From Prostheceraeus crozeri (Eukaryota > Platyhelminthes > Polycladida > Euryleptidae), in NCBI GenBank assembly GCA_907163375.1, contig CAJQUW010009041.1, forward strand, positions 1 to 64,000: a stretch of DNA of 64,000 nt, in the 5' to 3' direction. Every line of letters starts with the position of its first letter. Positions within the stretch are counted from its first letter, which is position 1. Below the pieces are notes generated by a model, which was given only the letters and a program-made list of their open reading frames with translations, ran no database searches and had not been told where the DNA came from. The translations under genes and the position numbers were made by a program. Positions 21,751 to 34,913 of the stretch are shown here, one piece after another.

Positions 21751-24700
21751 ATTTTTTGGACCACGGGAACGTGATCTCCGCCAAAAACTGAATATTTTAA
21801 TACAAAAATTTTCACTGTATGCAGATACTTTTTTTTGAGTCGACATATATATCCCTACTCTATGGATCAAATATTTTTAAGACCACAAGAGGGTAATTTC
21901 CACAAAAACCTGAATCTTTGGATACAAAATTTTTCACTGCACATGTATGCTGGCATTTCTTTAGTGGACGCACTACCTCTATGCTGCATACAGTACATAA
22001 TCGAAAGCGGATTATTAATATATATAATAGAATTATATATAATCGGAGAGCGATTCATTCAAATTCTGGAATCATCAGTTATGCACATTACCTATTTGAT
22101 TACGACTCATTTTTCTACTTAACATGCGATTACACTCAGAGTAAAACGCAATACGCAATTAGCGATACAAATGAACTTTTTTGGGTACTTACATGTATTC
22201 ACTGAAGTGTCAAACTACGGAAAAGACGTTTTAAGTCTGCCGCAAACGTATGTATATCCAACAAATGTATTGCTAAAGGTCATACTAAAGCCACATATTC
22301 TGAGGTGCAAATCTATGTAGCATTACAACTGTAGCTTGACCAAATTCGAGACGGTCGAGTAAATGAAGACTTTAAGATGAACTATTTTCATGATGTTTTT
22401 ACAAAAAGCAAGTAAATACGATGGTAATCAATTATACATCTGCACTTCTTTCTGCATTGAATATGGTCAATGTTTTGGCTTTTTGCGATTAAGTGCATTT
22501 TTTGATTTTCCATTGGATAACTTTTTGAATTACTAGATATCTATGTCTATTAACGAACCGATGTGGTGATTGTCGAATTGAAAATCAGAAATATGCCTGC
22601 ATAATACGATGATATTATTGCAGCCATAAATTTTAAAGTATAGCTCCTGCCCCCCCCCGAATTATGCTGAGTCAAAGATGAGTAAATAAAAAAGCCTGCA
22701 TGGAAGCATTTGTCTTGTCTGAAGTAAATTGGGATTATTTTTTACATGTAAGTTGTCATTTATCTCATGCGACATTTTTTGTCTAAGAATCATTGGAATA
22801 TGCAAACAATCGATTATGCACATTAAGCCTACGCCTTAAATGATATTAGAACTTCTGATTTCAACAAAATGAATTAGTGTTTTGAATTGATTAAAACTTT
22901 CGTCTCCATTTATCAATGGAAAAGTTTCGAGGTAACTTTCGCTTGAAAACCATAAGGGCTCTACACTAATGAATATGAGCCTTGTAAAACTGTGAAAGAT
23001 AGACTGACATACTCATTTGAGATAAGCAAGAAGGACGACCTACATGTAGGCATGTTTCGCACAATGTGTTCTCCAAACGTAATGCGAAATAACGAATCCC
23101 CAGGTTTAGGAAGTGGAATTTACTGTTGTATGATGACTCGAATTACCACAACCATTATCAAGGCAGATCATTCTCTGCTTACTATCCATCCGCAGTTGCT
23201 TACGGCACTTGTATACAACGCTGTTTAACTTTCTGATGTTTGACACTTTCTTCTGTTTTGTTTGCTCGGTGGAGACGTGTCCGACATCAGAAATAAGAAT
23301 GAAATGTAAGGAAAGAAATGAATGATTTATTTGTCTATATATGTTTTATATAAATGAATTTTATATCAGATGGAACTATATGTACGTGTATACTCGTATG
23401 GCTTACATAGTGTAATGTTACAGCGAAACGACTAAGAGATATCATCACAGACATAGTTTTTGGATATGATGAGGATCTGGAATTCTCTCCAGGCTGCATT
23501 TGAGAATAGCAGTCTTGACGGCACCAACGAGCGATTATAGGAAGCGGTGGTTGCTGAAGAATAATTGTCTAAAGTGCATGTACGACGATGAGAGTGTTGT
23601 GAAAATTAAGTCCCTTACTTATAAAGGCAATATGAAAGTCATCAGAAGATCCAGGTATTTGTTGGCAATGAATTGGTGCTGGAACAGAGTACTTGCATGC
23701 ACGTGTGATGGATGCTCCAAAAGTTGTGTATGGAGTAGGCCTACTTACTTCGAAAAAATCATGAAAGAAAAAGCATAGCGTTTGTATCAATTTGCAGTCT
23801 GTGCGCTCAGATGTACATGTATTTGGTTCCTACAATCAGGTAGGATTGTTGAGAATCCGGTTCGTTTGAGTCTGCAAACTGCCATATACACTAAAATCAC
23901 CCTACTATTCAGCCTTTACTTCATAATTAGTAATTTCGCTATATGTCATATGTCACCAGTTATAAGAATGAAAAGGAAGCAATAGGGAGGAATGCATGTC
24001 AATATATTGAGCTCTCGTGTAATCTTCAAAAATATTGAGAAGGGCTTTGGAATTTCATATCCCACGCACAGAAAAAATTACTTTTGAAAATCTGATGATT
24101 TCACAAAGAATTTGAACGTTTTTTGCAATGCTTCAACCCTTCAATTTGATCATACAAAAATATAGTGCTGTATGAAATTTTTTTCATGCTACTTAGATCT
24201 CTTCTATTGGACTGAGGTTAATCAATAAAAATATTTTTTAATATTTAAGGGAATTGTTCATATCCATTGTTTATTGGTTAATATCTAAGAAAACCTCAAT
24301 TTCAATTCACATGTTTGGATTAGCATTTTTCTTGAGGTACATGTACACGTCCTCATGCATAAGTGCTTCATAAATGCTCGAAGGAGAGAACCTTCCGCCC
24401 TGGAAAAGCCATGAAACATAGCTTTTCAGTGATAACATATAAAAAGTAGATGCATGTATACGTAAGGTATGTCAACTGATTAAAATGCAGTTTATGTGTA
24501 CTAGATAACAATTTATGATTTTCAATTGAATTTCACAGACGTGTTATGGAAGAGTAATTGCTTCAATACAAAGCTACTTTCTACATAGGTACATAACAAA
24601 TTTGAAAATAGTTCAAGTACTTGACTTAAGTTGCATTTGAGGAAGCTGTAAAATGATTCTTTCCGACTCGGAGCATGAAGATGAATTATTCAGGAAAATA

Positions 24701-26107
24701 TTGTCCAACAACAGTGCCATCAATTCTTTGATGCAATCTCTCACTGCTTTATCATGCATAATTCTACTTGTCCAACCTTCCCTAAAGCAAACAGAAATAT
24801 GAAGAATATTTTGATATTTGATGCTACCGTAGAGTTAAGCAATCATTTCACGCATTCAGACTTTGATATTGGTTAATGCGCATATGAAGCTAATATTCAC
24901 GATTTTGCGGAAAGCTACCGGTATGTTGTCATAATTGTCAGTGCTTCGATGTTTGATGAAGCGCAAATTGAAGGCAACGTTTATTATCACTATCGCTTGT
25001 GATGTTTTGGGCATGTTCACTGATGATACATGCAGCACACTCTATATTTGCCAGACTGTTGTGGAGAGAATATCGACTATCTTCAAAATCTATTAAAGAC
25101 CCGATTAAGCTTATGATCTAACTATTATATTGTATTCTCGAATAGGCTCATGTTCTCCAATCAGCATATTATCCATCATTTGTCCCCTGAAACTTTACCT
25201 CGCTCGAGACATTCGGCCGCGATGAAGCAGAACACGGAGCGACGCTCATCATCATTTGTTCCATGCTGTACTTCTTTGTACAACCACATGAATATTTGAA
25301 TTCGACTCATCGAGCGCTGTGTGCTACTTTTGTTATTTTTTTCGTTTCTTTACACTAACGTGAAATTTCTTGAAATGTTATGACTATATTTTCTGTAAAG
25401 TGTGATTTTCAGCCAATCGCATAAACATATTCTATTCTATATTGCAGTCATCTTGAAATGCGACAATAAAGTATTCTCTCGCAAACTTCTCTGAAATACT
25501 TTAGATTAAGGAATCAAAAATGTTCAGTTTTATAAGACGTTGAATTGCTGTAGTATTGCCATAGATATGAATTGGTTAAAGTGTAACTTACATGTATTTA
25601 CACCTAATGTTTAGTCGATTACCATGCGACACTATATATACGTGTACAATATTAAAGTACTACAATGAGAGAAGGTTCACAGCTGTAATGGAGGAATGCA
25701 ATCACAACTCAAAGTATCCGGCAGCGCAGTTCCAGCAACTTTTTAGAAACTATTCGTCGATCAGTCGAGTGAATGCTGGCATGACCGGGTACTCATTTTT
25801 CGATGAGTGTCAATTTTTCTGAACTATCAGAAGATTTATGCTTATAAGAGCGCAAGCCCTCATATGATCATTGGAACACAAAATCTTCATCTTTCCATTA
25901 CATGCGACAGCTTTAATGAATGAAGGGGAATCAATGAATAAAGGGCGATAAATAAAATCTGCAGATTCTAAATGGTTCGTCTAAGTTATCTTAAAAGAAT
26001 GACTTCAGTAACTGAAAGCATGTGTCAATATTAGATGTCGTGCAAGAAAATGCTAAGCATGCCTCTTTCGACATAAAGCTCTAGCTCCAACCTGATGGAA
26101 GATGGTC
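21751..26107. other. Receptor intron, no convincing gene
   Basis: About 4.4 kb of AT-rich intron. It contains a C run near 22649 and several short frames. A minus-strand open frame at about 24630-24785 follows an acceptor-like CTGTTTGCTTTAG, but it lacks a clear donor and would interrupt two receptor exons whose phases already fit. I therefore do not call it. Confidence 0.45.
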
Positions 26108-26458
26108 ATCACCCACAGAATTAGATTGTTTAAACGTGTCACTTTACTAGAAGTGCACTAATTCAAACGGTGGCACATGCAGAGTCGCTCTTCGCTTACG
26201 GATTGCTGTGAATTTCTTCAAAAGGTTCTGATCGCTACGATTCTTTCAGATTCGAAGAATTCAGATAATTGTGCACAAGGTTTTGTCGATGAATTCAGCT
26301 CCTCCTATCATTATTTAAAAAGTTAGCAAGCACACTAAAAAGGTTCACAAACTTCCCTGAAAAACTTGATATGTTCTTTGTCTCTTTGATGTCTGATCTA
26401 GCTGACAACAGATACTAAAACTTAACATCACCCAGTTTGGCGTGTTTAAGGTTGGAGG
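26108..26458. repeat. Dispersed repeat of about 350 bp, copy 1
   Basis: This matches 33075-33480 in the same orientation. It starts at CACAGAATTAGATT and continues through TAGAAGTGCA, GATGGCACATGCAG, GATTGCT.TGAATT and TTCACAAACTTC.CTG to GGC(A)TGTTTAA. The other copy carries an extra insert of about 60 bp near 33160-33220. The minus-strand reading of the second copy is partly open but matches no family I recognise. Confidence 0.7.
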
Positions 26459-26459
26459 C

Positions 26460-26722
26460 ACACAGAGTAAGCCATAAGCCATTCGCCATAAGTCAGTTTG
26501 ACGACATTTTTTCTTCTGCTGCCTCAAAATATGCAGGCAGCAGAAGAAAATTTATGATATTTTTTTGATTTTTGTAAGAGCATAGGACATGAACATAAAG
26601 AATAATGAGTTGTATCACAAAGTCGGTTCTATTGAATTTCATCGCCCAAAGATTCTCAACCGGGCCACGGCATATCGCTTATGACTTACAGCTTGTGACT
26701 TATGGCTCATGGCGCTTGCCTT
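26460..26722. mobile_element. Possible small DNA-transposon remnant
   Basis: GCCATAAGCCATTCGCCATAAGTC at the left is mirrored by GACTTATGGCTCATGGCGCTTGCC near 26697-26720. Short GCCATAAGTC-type motifs repeat at both ends, as subterminal motifs do in hAT-like elements. Inside is a separate 16-bp perfect inverted repeat (26509-26524 and 26535-26550). I could not find a target duplication. Confidence 0.4.
26509..26550. repeat. 16-bp perfect inverted repeat
   Basis: TTTTCTTCTGCTGCCT and AGGCAGCAGAAGAAAA are separated by ten bases. This could fold as a strong hairpin. It lies within the possible transposon remnant at 26460-26722. Confidence 0.85.
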
Positions 26723-27250
26723 ATTCAATAAATAAATAATAAAATAATGTTTTTATGTTGAAAATTGTTAACTAAATGCATTTTGCTCGGCTTTTTATGA
26801 TTTAACAACAGATCTTGTGTTGCGATAAGTGTTGAACGGAGTTTTGCCATCATTATTTTACAATGTATAGTTAAAGAACAGTCGTTTTGAAAATGAATGC
26901 CAAGAAATCTTAAATTTTCAGCGTTCTCAAAAGGCTTTCCGTCATTTATACATTTGCACAGTGGTCAGCTAATACGACAAAATCAGATATGCTTAATTTC
27001 GCTGTTATTTATTCATAGGAAGATTTTCTTCGACCACTAAATATTTTTCAATTTCAATACCGGTACTTTTTTTCATACACTGTGGATGAGGAGCTGGTTC
27101 ATTGATTGAACGAGAGATCATATCGCTGTATGTATGTATCGACATTGATTCGAGTTAATTATTTGGGGCAGTCTTGGTAACTCTTTGTGTTTTTTATTCT
27201 GCAGTTCACACTTGCAGTTAACAAAATTTCTAGATTTGTCGATAACTTAC
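26723..27250. other. Receptor intron, no feature seen
   Basis: This is the sequence just downstream (in gene orientation) of the receptor exon at 27251-27321. Nothing else is recognised. Confidence 0.5.
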
Positions 27251-27321
27251 CATATTGACTTCTGAAATGGAGCTCACACTGGACACCCACATGCTGACAC
27301 CAACCTGAACAGGAGCTCGCT
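27251..27321 (-). CDS. Cys-loop ligand-gated ion channel, second recognised exon
   Basis: This 71-base exon encodes RAPVQVGVSMWVSSVSSISEVNM. That is the beta-strand pair preceding the MDxxLxxYFRQ motif in GABA-A/glycine/GRD subunits (consensus PVxVGVxMxVxSIxxISEVxMD). The acceptor is TTTGCTTGCAG and the donor GTAAGTT. The first two exon bases complete a codon begun in the upstream exon (46901-47019), and the exon ends in phase 0, matching the next exon at 18069-18313. The corresponding vertebrate exon is similarly short (about 68 bases), which supports the call. It is flanked by introns of about 8.9 kb and 19.6 kb. Confidence 0.92.
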
Positions 27322-30300
27322 CTGCAAGCAAATTGAAAATCATGTTGGCCTAGATGACAGAATTCGTCATGTAGAAGATTTATTCATGCATGAAAATCAC
27401 AATCAAAGAGGATGCATAAGATCAATTTACAAGGATTAAACTCATCGCTTTGCTCAGTAGCATCGACTCGTTCATGAAATTAGAAAGTCATGCGATACAT
27501 TATTTCCAAGTACCTACATGCCTATTAATGTCTTCAGTATAGTGATATCCTCTTTTTTAGAACATATTTTTTCCGCATTCACAAATCTCTCACAGAAAGG
27601 AATCGTTGAGAGAGATACCGCGAAGTTCACCCACAAAAGATTTATCTAGCGTCAATCAATAGGCACTAATTCGGTTCATGACGTTCGCAGTAGAACAAAG
27701 GAAGAACCATCAACAATCAACTAATTTTGGAAGCTTAACTGATGCACTAGCGATAGTCATCTGTCAACATTATCCTAAGTGTTAGACGTACGGAGATCAA
27801 GCAATTCTGATGACATAATGTACATGAATAAGTTAACACAGTTGGAAGGAGTTCATTCAGGAATAATACCGCAAATCCCAGTCATTTGATAGTTTGTTTA
27901 GCCCTGCATTTGCTCTCTATACACTGAGCTGAAAGCATGGGCTGTCCAGACATTGGAATGGTGAGAATGAAGAAGCAAGTATTGATGGAAGTCAAAGTAT
28001 TCAGTGACAGAAGGCATTATAGAAATTGATATGCTTATTCTGAATCCGTTTCCTTCCATCAAAATATGAAAGACAACATTTGTACAACATAAAAATCGAG
28101 TGAAGTCATAACCTTGTGAATGACATGAGTGACAGAAGTTTTATTTTTAATTTTCAAAATTCTGTGTCTAAGAGATAGCTCTATAATTCTGATCTTTATG
28201 GATGGTTGATGATACACCGATTAAAAATTTTTTTCAGTTTTTTATAAAAAGTCATTTTTTAATAAAAAGTAAAAAAGTCATCAGAAATGCAGTATCACTT
28301 CAAATTCAATCTAAAGTGAAAACCATGCAATTTAAACTTTCGTTCATGTACCTGTTATGGCAATGTGTCCATAGATATATCTCGCCTATAAAAAATGTGC
28401 GATTTTAGTGACCAGACGGGTATACCGGTATCCACCCGAACCCTTGGGTATACGGACGGTTGAGCGGAACTTCGTCAAGGGTGCGGGCGGGAAAGGATAT
28501 TTTCGAGCATTGATGAGATGGCCTACTACGAGCAGAAGAAGAGAAAAAATTTGAAGTCAATTGCCGTATGCTTACTTAACGCCTTCTGTCGCATGTCTAT
28601 TGTTCTACATCAACTAATATCTACACACTGCAAATACATGTAGACTATACTATTGATAGAAATCAGCCTTAGATGATGCACTCAGTGGCACAGATTTTCA
28701 AAAATTTTCACATGGTATTGACCATGACAGCCATTTATCAGTATAGTGGATGTCAAAGTTACATGTGCTATTGCACAGCTACAATTTTTGTTGCATTTTA
28801 TTGCAGTTACTGGTATTTATTAGTATTCCTCACATTAATATGATTGCACAGTCCTGCACTTAGGTGTGTGACGACTGTTCGCGGCGAGTTGTAACTTCAC
28901 ATCATTGCGACTTACAACTAAAGGAAGTAGAGATGACAAACAGCAGACATCATCAAATGGGAGCCACAAACAGCAATATCATTTGACTGGTGAGTTTAAA
29001 ACCAGTGCTCCAGGAGCTAAAATCTTTTAATTGATAAAATGTCCATCCTATATTTTCTTCAAGTTATTGGAGCATTGACGATTTGGAAATCTTGCCATTT
29101 AACATGTTCCGCAAAAAGTGCTTCACTTTCTGCCTTTTAATTCTATGTCTTGATCTGTAAGCGACCTAAAGTCTTTAAGTCAGTAATTGTATTTTAAGTC
29201 AATAAATGAAGTGAATTAGAAAATAGCGATCTATGATAACCACTTCAGATGATGAAAGTAGGCTATAAATAGAAGCATCATTATTCCTATCAAAAATGAT
29301 TTCTTGTCTGAATTAAATAAAATAGTGATTGCATTATGAATTGTGATATTTATATGTATAACACTAATAGCCAATAATAATCACGCCATAACCTCAAGAA
29401 CAATCAAATATCATCCGAACTTTTGCATCTATTTTAGTTGATGTCCAATTATATTTCTTTGCTTGCTCACAGATACATAATTCTCCGTCAATTTTATTAC
29501 GTTGCTTATTCGATTTCAATGCCAACTGACAAACAATCCTGTCAATTTTAATTTGTGCTCTTTCCTTGCGATTTTCGTGGTCCCTTTTTTTAAATGTATT
29601 CATCAACGACTTCATGTCCAAAATTGTGTATAATCATGTCCGTTTATTGAATAATCGCCACTGATGATGAATACTAAGGTATTTGAAACCGGTATGGCAA
29701 TGAATCGTACTCTTGCAAAATACAAAAGTACAGCTTTACGGCTTCTAGTAATAGATATATGGACTGACACGTTCAGGAAGGCTACTCACGAGTGCGGGCA
29801 ACGTTAGGCTAGCTACTCACGAGTACAGGCATGGTGAGGTTAAGCGCGGTTAAACGCGGTTAAACGCTCTAACCGCAGGTCACTATATGCAATGTATAGG
29901 CTTCATCGAAAAAGTAGGCATACACATGCGTGTATGACATTGGCTTGAAGATGTGTAGAAATACTGCATTTTAGAAGCATGATTATCATCGAGGAAAACC
30001 AACTGAGTTCCCTTTACTTATTGAAAAAATAAATTATCATTCATAAACAAAAAAGTACATTGAATAAAGCAATTTTAAAAATTAAAGCAAATCAACTAAA
30101 TTTGATAAAATTCCCGTTCACATTGATAATTATTGCATTATTCCAAAAAAACTAAGGACACAATTCTGAAATGCTATTCTAGTTTTTATCCACATAGAAA
30201 GAGTTGTTATTTAAGAGATAGATAAATAGTAGACGTATATTTGCAAACTCCCAATAATGGAAATTGTTGGCAATGTATTGACTTTTCTAAATGATTTGTT

Positions 30301-30946
30301 TGTTTCTATCTCGGACACTTTTGATCGAAATGAAAGATCGGAAATTAACCACAAAAGGGTGAAAAGGTGTAATTTGATTTTTCTTGCTTATTTTCCACCG
30401 GATTCTTGAATTCATTTATAAAATAATTGAGGTAATGAATCATCATATCATTTTTCTCTAATTGTCCATTACATGCGCTTGTCATTTTTCTCCAATGGAA
30501 CGGTACCGCTTCCATTGATTAATTTCTTTCTTGCTATTAATTACACATGCAGTTGGAGTCTACTTTAAGCAATCTTTCAGCGCCGATAATCAAGTTCATA
30601 ACTTAGCAAAGTGTGACTTGTGACATGAGATATTGCCGATAAAATAGACATTGATGATAATTGAATTTCGCATTCAAATTTTTGACCGCTTATCTTCGGT
30701 TAGATTTTTAGTATCCCTCTCAACTTGATTTACAAAATTCTGAAAAAAAAACACCTACCACTACATTCTACGAGCTTGCTTTAGTAAATTGATTGAATAT
30801 ACTATGATACACGTCAAAAGAGAATTTTATTTAAACAGCAAAATGAGATAGCGCGATAGGGTTCTGTTTAACTATTTGATGAATCAATTTATTATGCCGA
30901 CGTCATGTAAAATACGAGGCATTTTACTTCCGTCATGGTCAGGATG
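27322..30946. other. Receptor intron, no convincing gene
   Basis: This holds no recognisable protein. Near 28405-28500 there is a GC-rich patch with TACCGGTAT motifs and near 29765-29885 another with repeats of CTACTCACGAGT and CGCGGTTAAA. The outer edges TAGTGACC (28408) and GGTCACTA (29885) are inverted copies, so the interval 28408-29885 may be a decayed non-autonomous transposon, but I found no target duplication. Confidence 0.4.
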
Positions 30947-31160
30947 TGGTCTCCGTGGCACAGTGGTTAAGTGCTTGGCCTAGCGATCTTCCGGTCGAGA
31001 GGTCGAGCCCCGAAAGTGTCATTGAAAGTCGTCAGGAAAGGCATCCGTACTAAAGCGCTACAACGCTTCAGCAAAGTCTGACTATGTCAACACCGTCCAA
31101 GCCCCCAGTAAGGGGTAGTATTGACGTTAAACCATTCATTTCATCATCATTCAAGGGGTG
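30947..31160 (+). mobile_element. tRNA-derived SINE
   Basis: The head resembles a tRNA gene. An A-box-like TGGCACAGTGG lies at 30956-30966 and a B-box-like GGTCGAGCC at 31001-31009, spaced as in an internal RNA polymerase III promoter. It is followed by a body unrelated to tRNA, ending in GACGTTAAACCATTCATTTC and a short TCA-rich tail. The tRNA part lacks a convincing cloverleaf and continues into non-tRNA sequence, so this is a SINE and not a functional tRNA gene. Confidence 0.85.
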
Positions 31161-31479
31161 TAAATGCCGGACTAGTTTAACGAGAAGCTGCTAATTATAA
31201 GGAATCCAATAATGATTACATAGAAATTCCATTACCACTTCCCACACGTTCTCTGGTCATAACACATCGACATAATAGATCCTATCACAATTTCTTGCGG
31301 TATTTTCTTTAATATTATAATAATAACATGATACTTTTTTTATACTATTAATAATTTTCCTTAATTATTTTCTTATCAGCCCCGCAACTGCCTAATTGCG
31401 AAATAACAAGCGCCGCGGCACCTTTTGCCATCTTTTACAAATGAACACACCCTCCATTGAATACCGCGGCACATATTGT

Positions 31480-32878
31480 TGAGAAAATTCGGTAATATGA
31501 TGCAACCGATATATCGACATTTTTCATCAATGGTAGGAGCCAATAGTCAACGGTCAATGGTTCATCGTAATGAACCCCAACATATTGAAAAACAGACACA
31601 TCGGCCATCTTCTGGCCATCTTTGGCAGCTATACGAACGTACCGTGTTCCAACGCATCGACTATAGATTTTGAGTGGTTATGATCAAGTATCATTCTTGG
31701 CTGCTGCAATGTATCCCTCGCTTATTTCTGCAGTTCGATGATTTGAAGAAATGAGGGTACCAGCCTTGTTTCGTTTTGAGACGTACGACAGAATTGAGCA
31801 ATTTGGTAGAAAACCAAAGACTGAGCTTTCGATAGGCCTATTTGCACTCGGTAAGGTATGTGGAGGCAGCTCCAGTTTTTGTTTTTTCGTATAGTGCCCA
31901 AGTATGTCAACTGGCGCCCCAGCAAAGCCTGCACGAAATGCAAGCTTGATAAGAAGTTATCTCCAATTACATTCCGTCCGGTATTTAGAAATGGAATCAG
32001 TCAGTTCCAGTACCACCCGAGAAGCTTGACCAACTTCTCGTCTATTTCCTTGCTGTCCTGTAGATGTCGGCATTGCAGCAATATGACGTGCGACTGTTCG
32101 CCAGACAGCCAATAATCATTATTATTGGCTCATTATTAATCCCATTACGAGCGGGTTTGGATGGACGGGTTTGGGGGGGGGTACATGCGAAATGCGCACC
32201 GGTCTCTGAACGCTACAAGCTGCTCATCAATAGTCATATCACATCCAGGGACATAATTGGAGTTGCATTTAGAAATACAAACAATTCCATATTTCTCGAA
32301 ATGGTGCTAATTTGTCATATGCTCTTTTTTCCATCCGTGCGTATGAGCGTCGTCAAATTTGAGCCGACAGCATAGGTTTGTGAATCGATCTCGAGGCATC
32401 GAATATATGAATATAGGTTGGCCATCTTCCGAGCTCCATAGTTGACTGATTGCCTCATTCTTCGAGTACTGAGCTCCTGACAGAAGGAGGTATTTCCGAA
32501 TTGACGACCAGGTTTCCGTATCCAGGTTGAATTCACACGACGAATCATGTGAGGTTTGGTATAGTTCTCGAAGATCTCACTCGCCGATGCAGATGACTGT
32601 CAAATCTGTCTAGATGGTACTGGATGCTGCCCAAAAATATTAGCGGCCCTTTGACGACCCAACGTGTTGTATGCTGTTTTCCGCTCACGAATCAGTCCAC
32701 TCTTTGATATCATTTCGGCTTCATTTTCATCATCCTGCGCAATTGTATCTTCTTCAGAGCTTGATTCAGATTCACCATCTTCTGTCTGAGGATCTAAGAT
32801 GTGATCTTGTTCTGAATCGGTGACGTCCGTATCTTCATCAATCGTGTCATCAGCTATACTTCCAGTATCCATTGCCAT
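31480..32878 (-). pseudogene. piggyBac-family transposase fossil
   Basis: Read on the minus strand it begins with a long acidic N-terminus (residues 8-50 rich in D, E and S), then RQRAANIFGQHPVPSR, which resembles the RxxxNIxxxxPGP start of the catalytic region. Later come FVQALLGRQLTYLGTIRKNK (31870-31940), the very characteristic LxxLLxxxLTxxGTIRKNK motif, and near 31540-31600 ARRWPMCLFFNMLGF, matching the conserved RRWPxxxF region after it. Stops and frame changes separate the blocks and much of the catalytic core is lost. I did not identify TTAA-flanked ends. It lies in the receptor intron. Confidence 0.8.
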
Positions 32879-33074
32879 GAGCTGTTGAAAAGCAGCTTAG
32901 GCTGTTTTCCCTGTGAATTCTCTGCGCCATGATGTGAATATGATCATGCGTTTTGCTGCGAGAGAAGATATACCCGTCAACAGGGTGAATGATGAATATG
33001 TTAGAGCGTCAATGTTAGAGCGTCACTCAATCACAGCTTTCCGAACGAAGAAATGTGACACACACATTTGTTAG

Positions 33075-33480
33075 CGACTGCATCCACAGAATTAGATTCT
33101 TTAATCGTATCACTTTGCTAGAAGTGCAAACTGATTCAAACAGATGGCACATGCAGGAACTTAATAAGTGGGCAAAAAGACATTTTAATACCTTACAGAG
33201 ATAGGAAAAATAGTCGTGCACCGCTTGCGGATTGCTCTGAATTCCCTCAAAATGCTCCGATCGCCAAGATTCCTTCAGATTCGCAGAATTCAGATCATTG
33301 CGCAAAAGTTTTCTCAAAAATGTTGGGCCCTCCAATCATCATCAAAAAAGTTAGCGGGGGCATGAAAAAACGTTCACAAACTTCTCTGTAGAACTTGATA
33401 TCGACTGTGTCTCTTTGTTGTGTGATCCGGTTGATAGCAGTCACTGAAACTTCTCCAAATTGGCATGTTTAATGTTGAGC
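33075..33480. repeat. Dispersed repeat of about 400 bp, copy 2
   Basis: This is the second copy of the repeat at 26108-26458, same orientation, with an extra internal segment near 33160-33220. The minus-strand frame at 33027-33335 is open for 102 codons, but I recognise no family in it. Confidence 0.7.
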
Positions 33481-34245
33481 TGGCTGCTCATTGTTCGATT
33501 GCTATGGCATTATGTCAGCAGATTGTGCCATTTCACTAACGTTACATGTTCCAATGTTTCTTTGTAGTGAAACAGAAGAAGAGTCGACCTGTCTTATTCT
33601 GTGATTGTATCAATCGAGTGAAATAATAACCTTCCGATTAGGGTTTGAGTTACGCTACTTTTGACAACTTCTTGTAATGATATTCGTGCTGTCACAACAG
33701 TACTTTGATCTAGGCGAGTGCAGCGCTAAATACGCAACTGCGATTTAGATGACTAGTTGTAACAAAGCAAGCAATGTCACGAATTTGAAAATGAATATAC
33801 AGATTGTTTCATAAAAATGGATCACCCTTAGACATCGCCTTCATTTCAACTTTGTCTAACTCCGCGAAACTTGAACGAACTTCTCTGAAATTTGGAAGAT
33901 ATGTCAGTTGTGCTTACTAATATCATTGTTGGAAATTTCAAGCATGAATATTGAGTTGTTTTCCTGTTATAGATAAAAAAGTAGTAGATAATTTGATCTT
34001 CATTTAGCAATGTTACACAAAATCATGCCTCACTCTTATAAAATTACATTTGTTTCCTTTGTTATGTAATATGTTGTTCTACAAGCCAAAAGCTATCAAG
34101 CAAAACAAAAATAAAGAAAATCGGTCAATCAGAGCCAGAATAGCACCATTATTCATCAACAATAATGTAGCTGCTACATGTGATTAACTGGACTTCATGT
34201 TCCATAGCTTCCTGACTTCGTTGCGATGGTGTTGGCAGCACTCCT

Positions 34246-34720
34246 CACACCCGGCGGGAAGCCCTTTAAGAAGTGAAAAAAAGTGCAGCCAAAAGTAATG
34301 GTATATTTCAATACTATTTGCCTAGCTGTGTTTGAAAATGTGTGTCCCTAAAATCTTCTATGCCCTTCTTGCCAGAAAATCATAGGTATCGATTTGTCAT
34401 AAAAACTGCTCTATTTTCCTATAGAAATTAGCATTTGATTGGATTGTGCAGACAGCATAAAAAAGTGCAGGCATAACTAATAGTATATATCAACTATGAC
34501 TGCTTGGAGGTATTTGAAGAAGCATATCTTAAGGTGCCTCTATGCCCTTCTAGCCAGAGAATCATAGATATCGACTTTTCATGATTGGTAGGCCTATTCT
34601 CAGTGACTATACAAATTAGTATTTGAACGAACAGTGTGTGAGCAGTATGAAAAATGTGCACATATAAATAATAATACATTTCAAACATTCTGGATTAATG
34701 GTTTTTAATTATGTTCGTCT
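34246..34720 (+). repeat. Left terminal inverted repeat of the nested transposon
   Basis: About 475 bp pairs with 37588-38061 in inverse orientation with very few differences. A 64-codon open frame in it recurs in the other repeat with a single residue changed; this is a by-product of repeat identity, not a gene. Confidence 0.9.
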
Positions 34721-34913
34721 CTATAGTCATAGATATCTATGATTTCACTATGAGCCTTATCTTCCATAGCGTTTAATTTGAACGTTTTTTTCATGACCTG
34801 AAAACATCAGAATGTGACTCAAGAACAAATAATCCTTTACTGAGTATCAAAACGTAGAATTTCAAATGTGAATCACAGAATTATGGAACGTCGAAATTAG
34901 AATTATACAGACA

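Noticed and set aside
24630-24785. Minus-strand open frame after CTGTTTGCTTTAG, about 57 codons
   Set aside because: It lies between two receptor exons whose phases already join (27251-27321 and 18069-18313), has no clear donor and no known domain.
28408-29885. A second hAT-like element bounded by TAGTGACC and GGTCACTA
   Set aside because: The inverted match is only about eight bases and no target duplication was found, so it is noted but not called.
30947-31020. tRNA gene
   Set aside because: A- and B-box-like motifs are present, but no convincing cloverleaf forms and the sequence continues into a repeat body, so it is a SINE head.
34494-34688. Gene encoding a 64-residue protein, present also at 37620-37814
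   Set aside because: Both frames lie in the two terminal inverted repeats of the same transposon; their similarity follows from repeat identity.
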